Source: Morinoia aosen
Lineage: Eukaryota; Arthropoda; Malacostraca; Amphipoda; Talitridae
Assembly: GCA_030386875.1 (NCBI GenBank)
Contig: CM059560.1
Location: 35,086,183-35,150,182, forward strand
Direction: 5' to 3'
Length of the DNA stretch: 64,000 nt
The first letter of the stretch is position 1. The number at the start of each line of letters is the position of its first letter. This document shows, piece after piece, positions 1 through 10,600 of this stretch. Under the pieces are notes generated by a model. The model worked only from the letters and a program-made list of their open reading frames with translations. It did no database searches and had not been told where the DNA came from. A program made the translations under genes and the position numbers.

Positions 1-514
1 GCTGTGACAGGGAAGCTGTCTTTTATATGTTGGAGGCTTATGCCATCATGTCCAGTCCCTTTAGTATTCTTTAGTGAGTATAAGATTTTTCGTATCTCTA
101 TGACGCTAACTGGCTTTGGTCTCCACTTGTTGCTACTATTTGGGGATGAAACATCGCTCAGATTTGCCTCTGTAGATGTGTCTGAAACTGTCCTGGATAC
201 TTCATTGAAAACATCTTCGCCAACTTTTGAGAAGAAAGTGTTAAAGTCATTCGCCATTTCTGAGGGGTTGTCAAAAGTGCTTTTGCAGTCTGAATTTTTA
301 TACTGAGCAGCTTCTCTAATGATTTCTCAAGTTCTTTTAGGGTTTTGTTTTGCCGCCAAGAGTTCTTTGTGGAAGTAGTCCCGTTTTGCTTCCGTAACTT
401 TTCTTCGTAGGATCTTCTCATGATCTTTATATAATTTTCGACGCGTACTGTCTGATTTATTCAGTTTGTACTCACGCTGCAAATTTCTTTTAGCTCTGCT
501 CAAATTCAAAAAAG
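1..514 (-). pseudogene. Non-LTR retrotransposon ORF2 fragment (linker and start of RT)
   Basis: Read on the minus strand, one continuous frame with a single internal TGA gives a basic linker (RAKRNLQ..., LYKDHEKILRRKV) followed by the start of a reverse transcriptase domain (NDFNTFFSKVGEDVF, then TGHDGIS near position 20-40). This order is typical of the segment between endonuclease and RT in CR1/Jockey-like elements. The fragment runs off the left edge of the window and on the right stops exactly at a 26-bp tandem repeat. Its RT start (TGHDGIS) differs from that of the tandem array further right (CGPDKIP), so it is a different family. It is broken by at least one stop codon. Confidence 0.75.
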
Positions 515-808
515 CCATACGAGGCATAATAATAGACAAACTATACGAGGTGTGCTTATAGATAAACCATACGTGGTGTGCTAATAGTCTAATAAAGTTC
601 CATACGAGGAGAATTAATTGACAAACCATCCGAAGTGCACAAATAGATAAGCCATACGAGGCATAATAATAGGCAAACTATACGAGATGTACTATTAGAC
701 AATACTATCAGAGGTGTACAGATAGATAGACCATACGAGGCATATTAATAGAAAAAATATACGAGGCATACTAATAGACAAACCATACGGGGCGTGCTAA
801 TAGTCTAA
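515..808. repeat. Tandem repeat, 26-bp unit, about 11 degenerate copies
   Basis: The motif CCATACGAGGCATA followed by AATAGACAAA recurs every 26 bp with frequent substitutions (TATACGAGGTGTGCTTATAG, CCATACGTGGTGTGC and similar) and one longer spacer near 590-602. The array abuts the non-LTR fragment on its left and ends near 808. Confidence 0.8.
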
Positions 809-875
809 CTCTGTCAAGGGTAGTTGAATGAGAAATGATGAATATTATCTCTTGGATATTTTATATTCCAAGAGA

Positions 876-1020
876 TTCCGGTACAGCGCTTCTTGCCTTT
901 TTCCTAATTCGATAATTTCAACTAAGAACTTGGGAGTTTCGAAGAATTCTTTAGTAGTTTTCGAAATATTTATAAGATTATCGAAGTAGGAAAAATGCAA
1001 AAAACGCTACACCGTACTAG
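876..1020. repeat. Imperfect inverted repeat (foldback)
   Basis: The segment starting GGTACAGCGCTTCTTGCC is matched in reverse complement by the segment ending GCAAAAAACGCTACACCGTA, with arms of roughly 45-50 bp and several mismatches. It may be a small MITE remnant. No target duplication was recognised. The rest of 809-1700 is AT-rich with a short CA/TA-rich microsatellite near 1490-1545, and no gene was seen in it. Confidence 0.5.
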
Positions 1021-1708
1021 ATTGAAACACCACCGTAAATGACAATCAAGTGTTGAGAAAAAGATAGTCTCGAAATTATTTGTAAAGAACATCGCGCAAC
1101 ACAGCACGCACATCTAGAAATGCGTAAACAAATTTACACTCAAAAATGAAATGCATGGCTTGTTCGGCATACAAATATAGAGGTAATGTTTGCACGAGCG
1201 CTTTATTTCATTTGTCTGTTTATACTTTTAATTTCTTCTGTTCACAGAAATGCCCTTCGGGGTCGTGATAGATCGATTTATAAATCATTAAGCAAGCGCA
1301 ATCAATTTGTTTATTTCTGAAATTTGGGGCAGTGTTAACTGATCGCAGAGCTTTAGGTAAAATGTAATGTGTCTTGAGGTTTTGCTTTTTATGCAAGAAG
1401 TAGAAATAGAAACCTATATATGTACATGTGCGCATATATGTTTGCGAAACGTGTGCATGTTTACACTGATACATAGACATTTATGTTTGCGTGCGCACAC
1501 ATACATACTCACGCACACACTAACACACATATTCATATATATACGTATTGAAAATGAATATAAGAAAAATGCTAATTGACATGAAAAAAAATCTTGCTCT
1601 TTTAATATTCAATACTTCGCCACATGAACGATTTTTCAATTTCCCAAGACGATCTTGTCAAAATACATCACTCCCATCCTGACTTATGACCCCAGGTCCT
1701 GTACTACT

Positions 1709-2043
1709 GCGCCGTTTCAGTCGGACTCACAAAGAAGAGCCATTGGTGGACGAAGTGGAACTTGTGTAGGCGAATCCCGCGTATGCCCACATCAAGTATC
1801 CGAACGGTCGTAAAAACGCTGTATCCCCGAAAGACTTAGCGCCCTGTTCTTAATAGCCAAATCGCCAAAGTGAGGCACCTAACTTCTCGCCCGTTGAGGC
1901 ACCCGAAGTGGACAAGGAAACCCCGCAATTGGTTGTTGTTGAAGACCAGCCGAGTATGAAAAATTCTGACCCTACCGAAAGGGGCACCCCGGTTTTGCGA
2001 CGCTCCACTCGAGAGAGACGAGAGCCTCAACGTAATGGGTGGT
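1709..2043 (+). pseudogene. Ty3/Gypsy pol C-terminal remnant
   Basis: One frame interrupted by several stops (TAG near 1767, TAA-TAG near 1853) reads KEEPLVDEVELV, YPNGRKNAVSPKDLAPC and finally TPVLRRSTRERREPQR before a stop at about 2043. The 'SPKDLAP' and 'RRSTRxRRxPxR' motifs are characteristic of the region after the GPY/F module in Gypsy polyproteins. A purine-rich stretch (AAGAGGGGAAGAA, about 2070-2082) followed by TGTCATATT could be the polypurine tract and the first bases of a 3' LTR. That LTR is not recognisable further on and is presumably cut by the retroelement array. Nothing else is visible between 2090 and 2340. Confidence 0.6.
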
Positions 2044-2401
2044 GATTAAAATGTCAGAAGGAATTAACGTAAGAGGGGAAGAATGTCATATTAAAATTGA
2101 AATGTCAAAACTTCGTTGTGCATCCTGTATACCGGCGTTTAGGATAGATGTACGAAGCAATCTGAATTTTCAATGTTAATGTTGATTTTTAGTTGATTAA
2201 AACCTGCCTAAAGATTTTTGCTTTTCATTTCACGACACGTCACCTAATTGTATAATTAATGATGTGATTTGATGCAGTCACGATATTTTCCTTTGCTCTA
2301 GTGGGCTTGCGGACAATGTTGAATTTAGTCCGGTCTAACAGTTGTGTTAGTGAATTCTGGGAATGGTGGTGCAAATGTGCCAGCTGAGAGTAGAAGGATG
2401 A

Positions 2402-3289
2402 ATGAGCATGAACAAAGGTAAGAATGAGAATGGTGCAAATGCAGTGAATGAAGAGGTAAATGGTGGTGCAAGGAGTGCAAATGAAGTGGATGATAGGGCA
2501 AATGATGGTGCAAGGAGTGTGAATGAAGCAAATGATGGTGCAAATGTGACAGATGAGAGTAGAAGGATGAATGAGCATGATGAAAGAGGTACAAATGGAA
2601 AGAGAGTGAATGAGCCACCTGTTGAGGTGCCACATGAGGTGCAGGAGCCTGTAGTGGAAGCGAATGAAAGGAAGGTGAATGGAAAGAATGATCTGAGTGA
2701 AAGAAGTGAGCGAAAGAGTAGCATGAAAGGGAGAGTAAGACCTATGATTAGAATATGTGGAGATAGCATGGTAAAGAATGTTGATAGGTTCGTATGTATG
2801 AGTGACAGTAGTGGATGTACGAGCATGAGAGGGAAAGGAGTGGAGGAGATTTGTAGGCATGCTGAGAGAGTGATAGATGGAATGCATGAAGGAATGGTTG
2901 TACTGCAAGGAGGTGGCAATGGGTTGCTTGAATGTGGGAGAGAACGGACGGTGAATGCAATTATGAAAGTTGTTGATAGGGCGCGGAAGAAGAATGTTAG
3001 AGTGGCGGTGACTAGCCTCCTAAGAAGGCCTGCGTGTGATGAGGAGTATGAAAGGGTGCGAAAGGAGGTGAATAGAGAGTTGCATGAAAGGATTATGAGT
3101 ATGAGAGCTGAGAGTGTGAGAAAGCGTGAGCTGGGTTCCAGCTTCCTTGACATGGATAGCGTGATCCAGGATGGGTGTTTTCTTGGAGATGGAGTCCATC
3201 TTACAAAAGAAGGTGAGATGAAACTCTCCAAGAAATATATCCGGTGGATCAGGGCTACTCATGTCATAATGGAAGTTGGAACTGTCTGA
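2402..3289 (+). CDS. Non-LTR ORF1 with SGNH-esterase-like domain (copy 1)
   Basis: The protein has 295 residues. The first ~100 residues are a repetitive, polar, Asn/Gly/Glu-rich leader built from repeats of a GAN/NEAND-type motif. From residue ~113 follows an SGNH/GDSL-hydrolase-like domain: GDS at 120-122 (putative nucleophile Ser122), GGGN at 170-173, and DGVH at 263-266, which fits the D-x-x-H catalytic block. Esterase-type ORF1 proteins are known in CR1/L2-like elements, where their role in the RNP is not settled. A partial repeat upstream (2365-2400) lies in another frame, so the native N-terminus may be longer and disrupted by an indel near 2400. The ORF ends with TGA immediately followed, in the same frame, by the ATG of ORF2. 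Confidence 0.8.
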   Translation: MSMNKGKNENGANAVNEEVNGGARSANEVDDRANDGARSVNEANDGANVTDESRRMNEHDERGTNGKRVNEPPVEVPHEVQEPVVEANERKVNGKNDLSERSERKSSMKGRVRPMIRICGDSMVKNVDRFVCMSDSSGCTSMRGKGVEEICRHAERVIDGMHEGMVVLQGGGNGLLECGRERTVNAIMKVVDRARKKNVRVAVTSLLRRPACDEEYERVRKEVNRELHERIMSMRAESVRKRELGSSFLDMDSVIQDGCFLGDGVHLTKEGEMKLSKKYIRWIRATHVIMEVGTV

Positions 3290-6200
3290 ATGAAAATCCG
3301 TCAGAGCAAAAGTGAGGAACATCTGGAATTTTCCAATTGTGTTGTAAGGTTTGGAAGTATAAATGTGCGTGGATGGAATGCAGGAAAGTTAGATGACCTC
3401 GTAGTAGAATTTGAGAATGGAAAATTGGATTGTGTTGGTGTAGTAGAGACCCAAATGCGTGATAGAGTCAGTTTAACATGTAAGGAGAATAAGTATCATA
3501 TGATAGGAAAAGGGCGTGTAAATTGGCAAAAAAGAGGTGGTGGAGTTGGTTTGATTGTAAAGAATGCTCTAAATTGGAAATTAGAGGAACTTCCTGTTGG
3601 AAATGAACCTGAAAGTGAAGATTTGTTAGCAATTAAGTGTGAAAGAATGCATGCCAGAGAATGTATTGTTGTGATTGTATGTTATATGACAACTGATGGA
3701 AATTTAGCTCATGAAGAGAATGTAAAAAAGTATGAAATATTAACAAGGATTGTACGAGAACACTGCAGGTGCCCTCTGATTGTGATGGGTGACATGAATG
3801 GCCATGTTGGTATACTTGGTGAGCCGGTGAATGCAAATGGACAAAAATTGATAGATTTTTGTGATGAGAATGAACTTGAAAACCTGAATGTCACAATAGG
3901 AAATGGCTTGCATACATGGCAAAGCAGGGAATGGAAAACTGCAATTGACTATATGATTGTGAATAGTAGAGCAAGAGAGTGTGTCAATGAAATGTTTGTT
4001 GATGAAGATGATTTTGATATTGATAGTGACCATAAAATGCTTGTGCTTGAATATAACTGGGGTAGAAAGGAGTCAATGCAGAAGGTCAGTAGTGTGAAAG
4101 AAAGTTGGCAGATAAAAAAGGCAAACTGGGAAGAATTTAAGAATGAATTGAGTAGGTATAACTGGAACAGGTGTGGAAATGTAAATGACCTAAATGGTGA
4201 GATTGCAAGAACCTTGTATGATGTGGCAGAGCAAAAGATTGGTAGAATAAAATGTAGGAAAGGGACAGGGAATGCCAGGTGGTTTACAAGTGAGATAAAG
4301 GAAGAACGAATGAAAAGAAAGACTTTAAATAAGAAACAACGCAGTATGAGGAAAATGTATGAAAGAAACAGAATTACTGAGGATGAATGGCAGAGTGCAT
4401 GGAATGAGTACAAGGACCAGCAGAAGAAAGTAAGGAGAATGATTAATGAGGCTAGAGTTAAAGAGGAGAGACACCAAGTTGAAAATCTAAGAAAGAAAGG
4501 TCCGGATGGAATAAAAGATTGGTATAAGTTTATACAAGGTAATGATAGAAGTAGTGAAGTTCAAGTTGATGAATTAGTAGTTAATGGTTGCAGTGTGCAA
4601 GATAGGATGCAAATGGTGAAAGCAGTTGAAGAATACTGGGAGGACATTGGTGGAATGAATGAGCAGGTTACAGATGATGCACCCATAAATTTTCTGATTG
4701 ATGAACGTGAGCTGCAAATGGAAGACGAAATCACTTGTGAAGAGATTGTAAGTTTTTTGAAGAAAGTGAAAAATGGAAAGGCATGTGGCCCTGATAAAAT
4801 CCCATATGAGTTCTATAAATGTGGAGGAGAGAGTGTAGTCAGTATGTTGAAATGTTTATTTGATGAGATATGGAAGAGTGAAAGAGTACCGGATGACTGG
4901 AACAAGTGTAATGTAGTTCTGTTGCATAAGGGTGGACATAAGAGTATGAAAGAACTTAAAAATTACAGACCAATTGCACTGGGTGACACTGTATGTAAGA
5001 TATTTTGTGGTATTTTGAATGAGAGAATGAAAAATTTAGTTGAGGAATTAGGAGTCCTAGGTGAAGAACAGAATGGTTTTAGGCAAGATAGACGTGGGGA
5101 AGATAATCTGTTTGTAGTGAGTGAAATAATTGAGCGAATGAGGAAGGATGATAAGAAGGTGTATTTAGCATTCCTGGATATTGAAAACGCGTATGACAGA
5201 GTGGATCGGGTTAGGCTCTTTGAAGTTTTGAGAAAAGTTGGGTTTAGCAGAAAAATAGTGAAAATTGTACTAAGTCTGTATGAGAACACAAGCGCTATAT
5301 ACAGGTTAGGAAATTTGGAAACAGGGCAAGTGAGGAGTGTTAGAGGAGTGAGACAGGGCTGTACTCTGTCTCCCCTGTTGTTTGGATTGTACACAGAAGA
5401 ATTAGCAGTTCGACTGAGAAGGAGTGGCTTAGGACTGAAAGTTGGTAATGAGAGACTGAGCTGTTTGTTGTATGCTGATGATGTGGTTGTGGTTAGTGGA
5501 TGTGGACATGAACTGCAAAGGATGCTTGACATTGTGAACGGTTATAGTACAGATTTCAAGATGAACTTCGGTGCCGACAAAAGCAAGGTTATGGTTATAA
5601 ATAGTGATGAGACTGATAGAGACAGACTGTGGAATATTGGAGAAATCAGAATAGGTAGAACAAAAGAATACAAATATCTAGGTTGTATGATAAGTGAAGA
5701 TGGATGCACTAGAACTAAGGGTGAGAAAGTGGCAAAAGCTATGCAGTGGAGTGGACGATTAAGTAGCGTGGCCAGATACAGAGCAAACAAGTATGAATGT
5801 GTGAGAGGAATGTGGAAGTATGTTGCGGTACCTAGTGTCATGTATGGTATGAGTGCTCTTGCCTGGAATGGAAATGATCTTGAAAAGCTGGATGTAATAC
5901 AAAATAAGGTAGGACGGTTAGCATTGGGTGCTCCAAAATGGACAGCTACAGAAGCCATTAGAGGTGACCTTGGGTGGAGCCTATTTTCAGAAAGAATGAT
6001 GAAAGCGGTGCTGAATTATAAGGTGAGAATTGAAAGAATGCAGAATAGCAGATGGGTAAAGCGAATTTTTGAATGGAATCTGAGTGTAAGCTATTGGGAG
6101 AAAGTGTGTTGGGGGCATGCAAGGAAGCTTAGTATGCAAAAGATTATTCATGTTAGAATTGGGAGACCTGTGGATGACTGGAGTTTAATAAATCCTGGAG

Positions 6201-6706
6201 GTGTAGGGCCTGAGTGGGACTGCAAGAGGTGGAAGAAAGAGATTGAGAGGCAAACAAAAGAGTATGGATTGAATAAGTGGAGGCTTAGCATGGTGCGGAA
6301 GCCTACACTTGACTGGTATATGAAAAAAGAAGCACCTAAGTTTGAGATGTTCTATGATGGTAGTTTTGGAAGTCAACTCTTGTTTGCTGTGAGATGTAAG
6401 TCATTGAGTGTGAACAGACGTACATGGAGGTGGAATGAGAATAATAACAGATTATGTCGGCAGTGTATTAGTGGAGTGGAGGAAACAATTGAGCATTTTG
6501 TGCTGGAATGTAGTAAGTATGAGCAAGAGAGAGAAAGTTTTATGAATGTGGTGCTTGAGCAGTATGGAGAGAATGAGTGGTATGCCAGATGTGCTGAAGA
6601 TGATTGCGGTATGAGCTGTCTTGCTGGATTGGATCAGGAGTGTAATTTGAGTATCATTGAAGCTATGAAAATGTTTCTTGTGCGAGCCTGGAGTAAGAGA
6701 CAGTGA
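3290..6706 (+). CDS. Non-LTR ORF2: endonuclease-reverse transcriptase (copy 1)
   Basis: The protein has 1138 residues. An APE-like endonuclease occupies ~18-255, with Asn25, Glu53, Asp168/Asn170 (GDMNGH), Asp220 and SDH at 246-248. A basic linker (~320-400) leads to the reverse transcriptase (~485-760), with GPDKIPYEF, FLDIENAYDRV, RGVRQGCTLSPLLF and the catalytic YADD at 728-731. Near the C-terminus is a CX2CX9HX4C finger (CRQC...HFVLEC), as found in many Jockey/R1-like ORF2 proteins. The enzyme would nick target DNA and prime cDNA synthesis from element RNA. No RNase H domain was recognised. The start is the ATG abutting the ORF1 stop, and the frame is uninterrupted. Confidence 0.9.
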   Translation: MKIRQSKSEEHLEFSNCVVRFGSINVRGWNAGKLDDLVVEFENGKLDCVGVVETQMRDRVSLTCKENKYHMIGKGRVNWQKRGGGVGLIVKNALNWKLEELPVGNEPESEDLLAIKCERMHARECIVVIVCYMTTDGNLAHEENVKKYEILTRIVREHCRCPLIVMGDMNGHVGILGEPVNANGQKLIDFCDENELENLNVTIGNGLHTWQSREWKTAIDYMIVNSRARECVNEMFVDEDDFDIDSDHKMLVLEYNWGRKESMQKVSSVKESWQIKKANWEEFKNELSRYNWNRCGNVNDLNGEIARTLYDVAEQKIGRIKCRKGTGNARWFTSEIKEERMKRKTLNKKQRSMRKMYERNRITEDEWQSAWNEYKDQQKKVRRMINEARVKEERHQVENLRKKGPDGIKDWYKFIQGNDRSSEVQVDELVVNGCSVQDRMQMVKAVEEYWEDIGGMNEQVTDDAPINFLIDERELQMEDEITCEEIVSFLKKVKNGKACGPDKIPYEFYKCGGESVVSMLKCLFDEIWKSERVPDDWNKCNVVLLHKGGHKSMKELKNYRPIALGDTVCKIFCGILNERMKNLVEELGVLGEEQNGFRQDRRGEDNLFVVSEIIERMRKDDKKVYLAFLDIENAYDRVDRVRLFEVLRKVGFSRKIVKIVLSLYENTSAIYRLGNLETGQVRSVRGVRQGCTLSPLLFGLYTEELAVRLRRSGLGLKVGNERLSCLLYADDVVVVSGCGHELQRMLDIVNGYSTDFKMNFGADKSKVMVINSDETDRDRLWNIGEIRIGRTKEYKYLGCMISEDGCTRTKGEKVAKAMQWSGRLSSVARYRANKYECVRGMWKYVAVPSVMYGMSALAWNGNDLEKLDVIQNKVGRLALGAPKWTATEAIRGDLGWSLFSERMMKAVLNYKVRIERMQNSRWVKRIFEWNLSVSYWEKVCWGHARKLSMQKIIHVRIGRPVDDWSLINPGGVGPEWDCKRWKKEIERQTKEYGLNKWRLSMVRKPTLDWYMKKEAPKFEMFYDGSFGSQLLFAVRCKSLSVNRRTWRWNENNNRLCRQCISGVEETIEHFVLECSKYEQERESFMNVVLEQYGENEWYARCAEDDCGMSCLAGLDQECNLSIIEAMKMFLVRAWSKRQ

Positions 6707-6960
6707 CTGGAATGAGCCAGTCAGGTAGAGTGGTCAGTAATGACCCAATATGCCTGGGGATGGTGTTTTGACACACTGGCTATCCCAGTGACGCCATCCA
6801 ATGGCAGCTTGTGACAAGGATTGGTAGATCCTGAGTAGTTTAGTGGACAAGTCTGGTACCAGGCGCTGAACTCTTTGTGTGATAACTGTGGAGGGAATTG
6901 TAGGCCGTTACAAAGGCCCCGACGCTGTCGGCCCTCAATTTCAAGTTCAAGTTCAAGTTC

Positions 6961-7680
6961 ATGATGAAAGAAGTACGAATGGGAAGAGAGTGAAGGAGCA
7001 ACCTGTTGATATGCCACATGAGGTGCAGGCGCCTGTAGTGGAAGTGAATGAAAGGAAGATGGATGGAAAGAGTGATGTGAGTGGAAGAGTTGAACGAAAG
7101 AGTAGTATGAAAGGGAGAGTGAGACCTACAATTAGAATATGTGGTGACAGCATGGTGAAGAATGTTGATAGGTTTGTGAGTATGACTGACCGTAGTGGAT
7201 GTACGAGCATGAGAGGAAAGGGAGTGAATGAGATTTGTAGGCATGCTGAGGAAGTGATAGAATATAGATGGAATGGATGAAGGGATGGTTGTACTGCAAG
7301 GAGGTGGCAATGGATTGCTTGAATGTGGGAGAGAGCGTACGGTGAATGCAATTATGAATGTTGTTGAAAGGGCGCGAAAGAAGAATGTAAGAGTGGCTGT
7401 GACCAGTCTGCTGAGAAGGCCTGCATGTGGTGAGGAGTATGAAAGGGTGCGAAAGGAGGTGAATAGGGAAGTGCATAAAAGGATTATGAGTATGAAAGCT
7501 GAGAGTATGAGAAAGCGTGAAATGGGTTCCAGCTTCCTTGATATGGATAACCTGATCCAGAGTGGGTGTTTTCGTGGAGATGGAGTCCACCTTACTCAAG
7601 AAGGTGAGATGAAACTCTCCAGGAGATACATCCAGTGGATTGGGTGTACTCATATTGTAATGGAAGGTGGAACTGGATGA
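6961..7680 (+). pseudogene. Non-LTR ORF1 (copy 2), truncated and frameshifted
   Basis: Translation from ~6961 to 7280 gives the ORF1 linker and the GDSM block. A 7-bp insertion near 7263-7270 (GTGATAGAATATAGATGG against GTGATAGATGG in copy 1) then shifts the frame. The remainder continues from 7273 with GGGN and the D-x-x-H block (GDGVHLT) and ends in TGA directly followed by the ATG of ORF2. The SGNH triad is therefore split over two frames, so this copy cannot make the full esterase-like protein. Confidence 0.8.
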
Positions 7681-10600
7681 ATGGAAAGCTGTCAGAGCAA
7701 AAATGAAAAATGTCGTGAATTGTCCAATAGTGTTGTAAGGTTTGGATGTATAAATGTGCATGGATGGAATGCAGGAAAGTTAAATGACCTTGTAGCAGAA
7801 TTTGAGAATGGAGATTTGGATTGTGTTGGTGTAGTAGAGACCCAAATGCGTGATAGAGTCAGTTTAAAATGTAAGGAGAGTAAGTACTACATGATTGGAA
7901 AAGGGCGTGTAAGTTGGCAAAAAAGAGGTGGTGGAGTTGGTCTCATTGTAAAAAATGCTCTAAATTGGAAATTAGTAGAAATTCCTGTTGGAAATGAACC
8001 TGAGAGTGAAGATCTGTTAGTAATAAAGTGTGAAAGAATGCATGCCAGAGAATGTGTTATTGTGGTTGTATGCTATATGACAACTGATGGTATTTTAGCT
8101 CATCAAGAGAATGTAAAAAAGTATGAAATATTAACAAGAATTGTGCAAGAGCATTGCAGATGCCCTCTGATTTTGATGGGTGATATGAATGGCCATGTTG
8201 GTATACTTGGTAAGCCTGTGAATGCAAATGGACAAAAATTGATTGATTTCTGTGATGAGAATGAACTTGAGAACCTAAATGTAACAATAGGAAATGGCTT
8301 GCATACATGGCAAAGCAGGGAATGTAAAACTGCAATTGACTATATGATAGTGAATAGTAGAGCAAGAGAGTGTGTCAAAGAAATGTTTGTAGATGAAGAT
8401 GATTTTGATATTGATAGTGACCATAAAATGCTTGTACTAGAATATAATTGGGGTGGAAAGGAGCCGATGCAGAAGGCCAGCAGAGTAAGAGAAAATTGGC
8501 ATATTAAAATGGCAAACTGGGAAGAATTTAGAAATGAATTGAGTAGATGTAACTGGAACAGGTGTGGAAATGTAAATGACCTAAATAAGGAGATTGCAAG
8601 AACCTTGTATGATGTGGCAGAGCAAAAGATCGGTAGAATGAAATGGAGGAAAAGTACAGGGAATGCTAGGTGGTTTACGAGTGAGATAAAGGAAGAACAA
8701 ACGAGAAGGAAGACTTTAAATAAAAAACAACGCAGTATGAGGAAAATGTATGAAAGACGCAGAATTACTGAGGATGAATGGCAGAGTGTATGGAATGAGT
8801 ACAAGGACCAGCAGAAGAAAGTAAAGAGAATGATCAATGAGGCTAGGGTTAAAGAAGAGAGACACCAAGTTGAAAATCTAAGAAAGAAAGGTCCAGATGG
8901 AATAAAAGATTGGTATAGGTTTATACAAGGTAATGATAGAGGTAGTGAAGTTCAAGTTGATGAATTAGTAGTCAATGGTTGCAGTGTGCAAGATAGGATG
9001 CAAATGGTGAAAGCAGTTGAAGAATACTGGGAGGACATTGGTGGAATGAATGAGCAGGTTACAGATGATGAACCAATAAATTTTCTGATAGATGAACATG
9101 AACTGCAAATGGAAGACGAAATCACTTGTGAAGAGATTGTAAGTTTTTTGAAGAAGGTGAAAAATGGAAAGGCATGTGGCCCTGATAAGATACCATATGA
9201 GTTCTATAAATGTGGAGGAGAGAGTGTAGTCAGTATGTTGAAATGTTTATTTGATGAGATATGGAAGAGTGAAAGAGTACCGGATGACTGGAACAAGTGT
9301 AATGTAGTTCTGTTGCATAAGGGTGGACATAAGAGTATGAAAGAACTTAAAAATTACGGACCAATTGCACTGGGTGACACCGTATGTAAGATCTTTTGTG
9401 GTATTTTGAATGAGAGAATGAAAAATTTAGTTGAGGAATTAGGAGTCCTGGGAGAAGAACAGAATGGTTTTAGGCAAGATAGACGGGGGGAGGATAATCT
9501 GTTTGTAGTGAGTGAAATAATTGAGCGAATGAAGAAGGATAACAAGAAGGTATATTTAGCATTCCTGGATATTGAAAAGGCGTATGACAGAGTGGATCGG
9601 GTTAGGCTGTTTGAAATTTTGAGAAAAGTTGGTTTTAGCAGAAAAATAGTGAACATTGTACAGAGTCTGTATGAGAACACAAGTGCTATCTACAGGTTAG
9701 GAAATTTGGAAACAGGGCAAGTTAGGAGTGTTAGAGGAGTGAGACAGGGCTGTACTCTGTCCCCCCTGTTGTTTGGATTGTACACAGAAGAATTAGCAGT
9801 TCGACTGAGAGGGAGTGGTTTAGGACTGAAAGTTGGTAATGAGAGACTGAGCTGTTTGTTGTATGCTGATGATGTGGTTGTGGTTAGTGAATGTGGTCAT
9901 GAACTACAAAGGATGCTTGACATTGTGAATGGATATAGTACAGATTTCAAGATGAACTTTGGTGCCGATAAAAGTAAGGTCATGGTTATAAATAGTGATG
10001 AGACTGATAGAGACAGACTGTGGAATATCGGAGAAATCAGAATAGGTAGAACAAAAGAATACAAATATCTAGGTTGTATGATGAGTGAAGATGGATGTAC
10101 TAGAACTAAAGGTGAGAAAGTGGCTAAAGCAATGCAGTGGAGTGGACGGTTAGGTAGTGTGGCCAGATACAGAGCAAACAAGTACGAATGTGTGAGAGGA
10201 ATGTGGAAGTATGTTGCTGTACCTAGTGTCATGTATGGTATGAGTGCTCTTGCTTGGAATGGAAGTGATCTTGAGAAGCTGGATGTGATACAAAATAAGG
10301 TAGGACGTGTAGCATTGGGTGCTCCGAAATGGACAGCTATAGAAGCCATTAGAGGTGACCTAGGGTGGAGCCTATTTTCAGAAAGAATGATGAAAGCTGT
10401 GCTGAATTATAAGGTGAGAATTGAAAGAATGCAGAATAGCAGGTGGGTAAGGCGAATCTTTGAATGGAATCTGAGTGTAAGCTATTGGGAGAAAGTATGT
10501 TGGGGGCATGCAAGGAAACTCAGTATGCAAAAGATTATTCATGTTAGAATTGGGAGACCTGTGGATGACTGGAGTTTAATAAATGTAGGAGGTGTAGGGC

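Larger units (their letters stand above)
2340..6960 (+). mobile_element. Non-LTR retrotransposon copy 1 of 5 (coding-intact)
   Basis: This is the most complete member of a five-copy head-to-tail array. It has ORF1, ORF2, about 230 bp of 3'UTR and a tail of TTCAAG repeats ending at 6960. The 5' boundary is uncertain, because the element's GGTGCAAATG-rich leader is first recognisable near 2365. The following copy begins at 6961 without any intervening host sequence. Both ORFs are open, so this copy looks recently active or was so when inserted. Family placement is APE-type (CR1/L2/Jockey/RTE-like group) from domain content only. The exact clade needs an RT phylogeny. Confidence 0.85.

Noticed and set aside
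2240-3322. Long minus-strand frames with Ser/His/Leu-rich translation opposite ORF1 and ORF2 of the non-LTR copies
   Set aside because: The A/G-rich sense strand leaves few stops on the antisense strand. They recur identically opposite each copy and have no domain.
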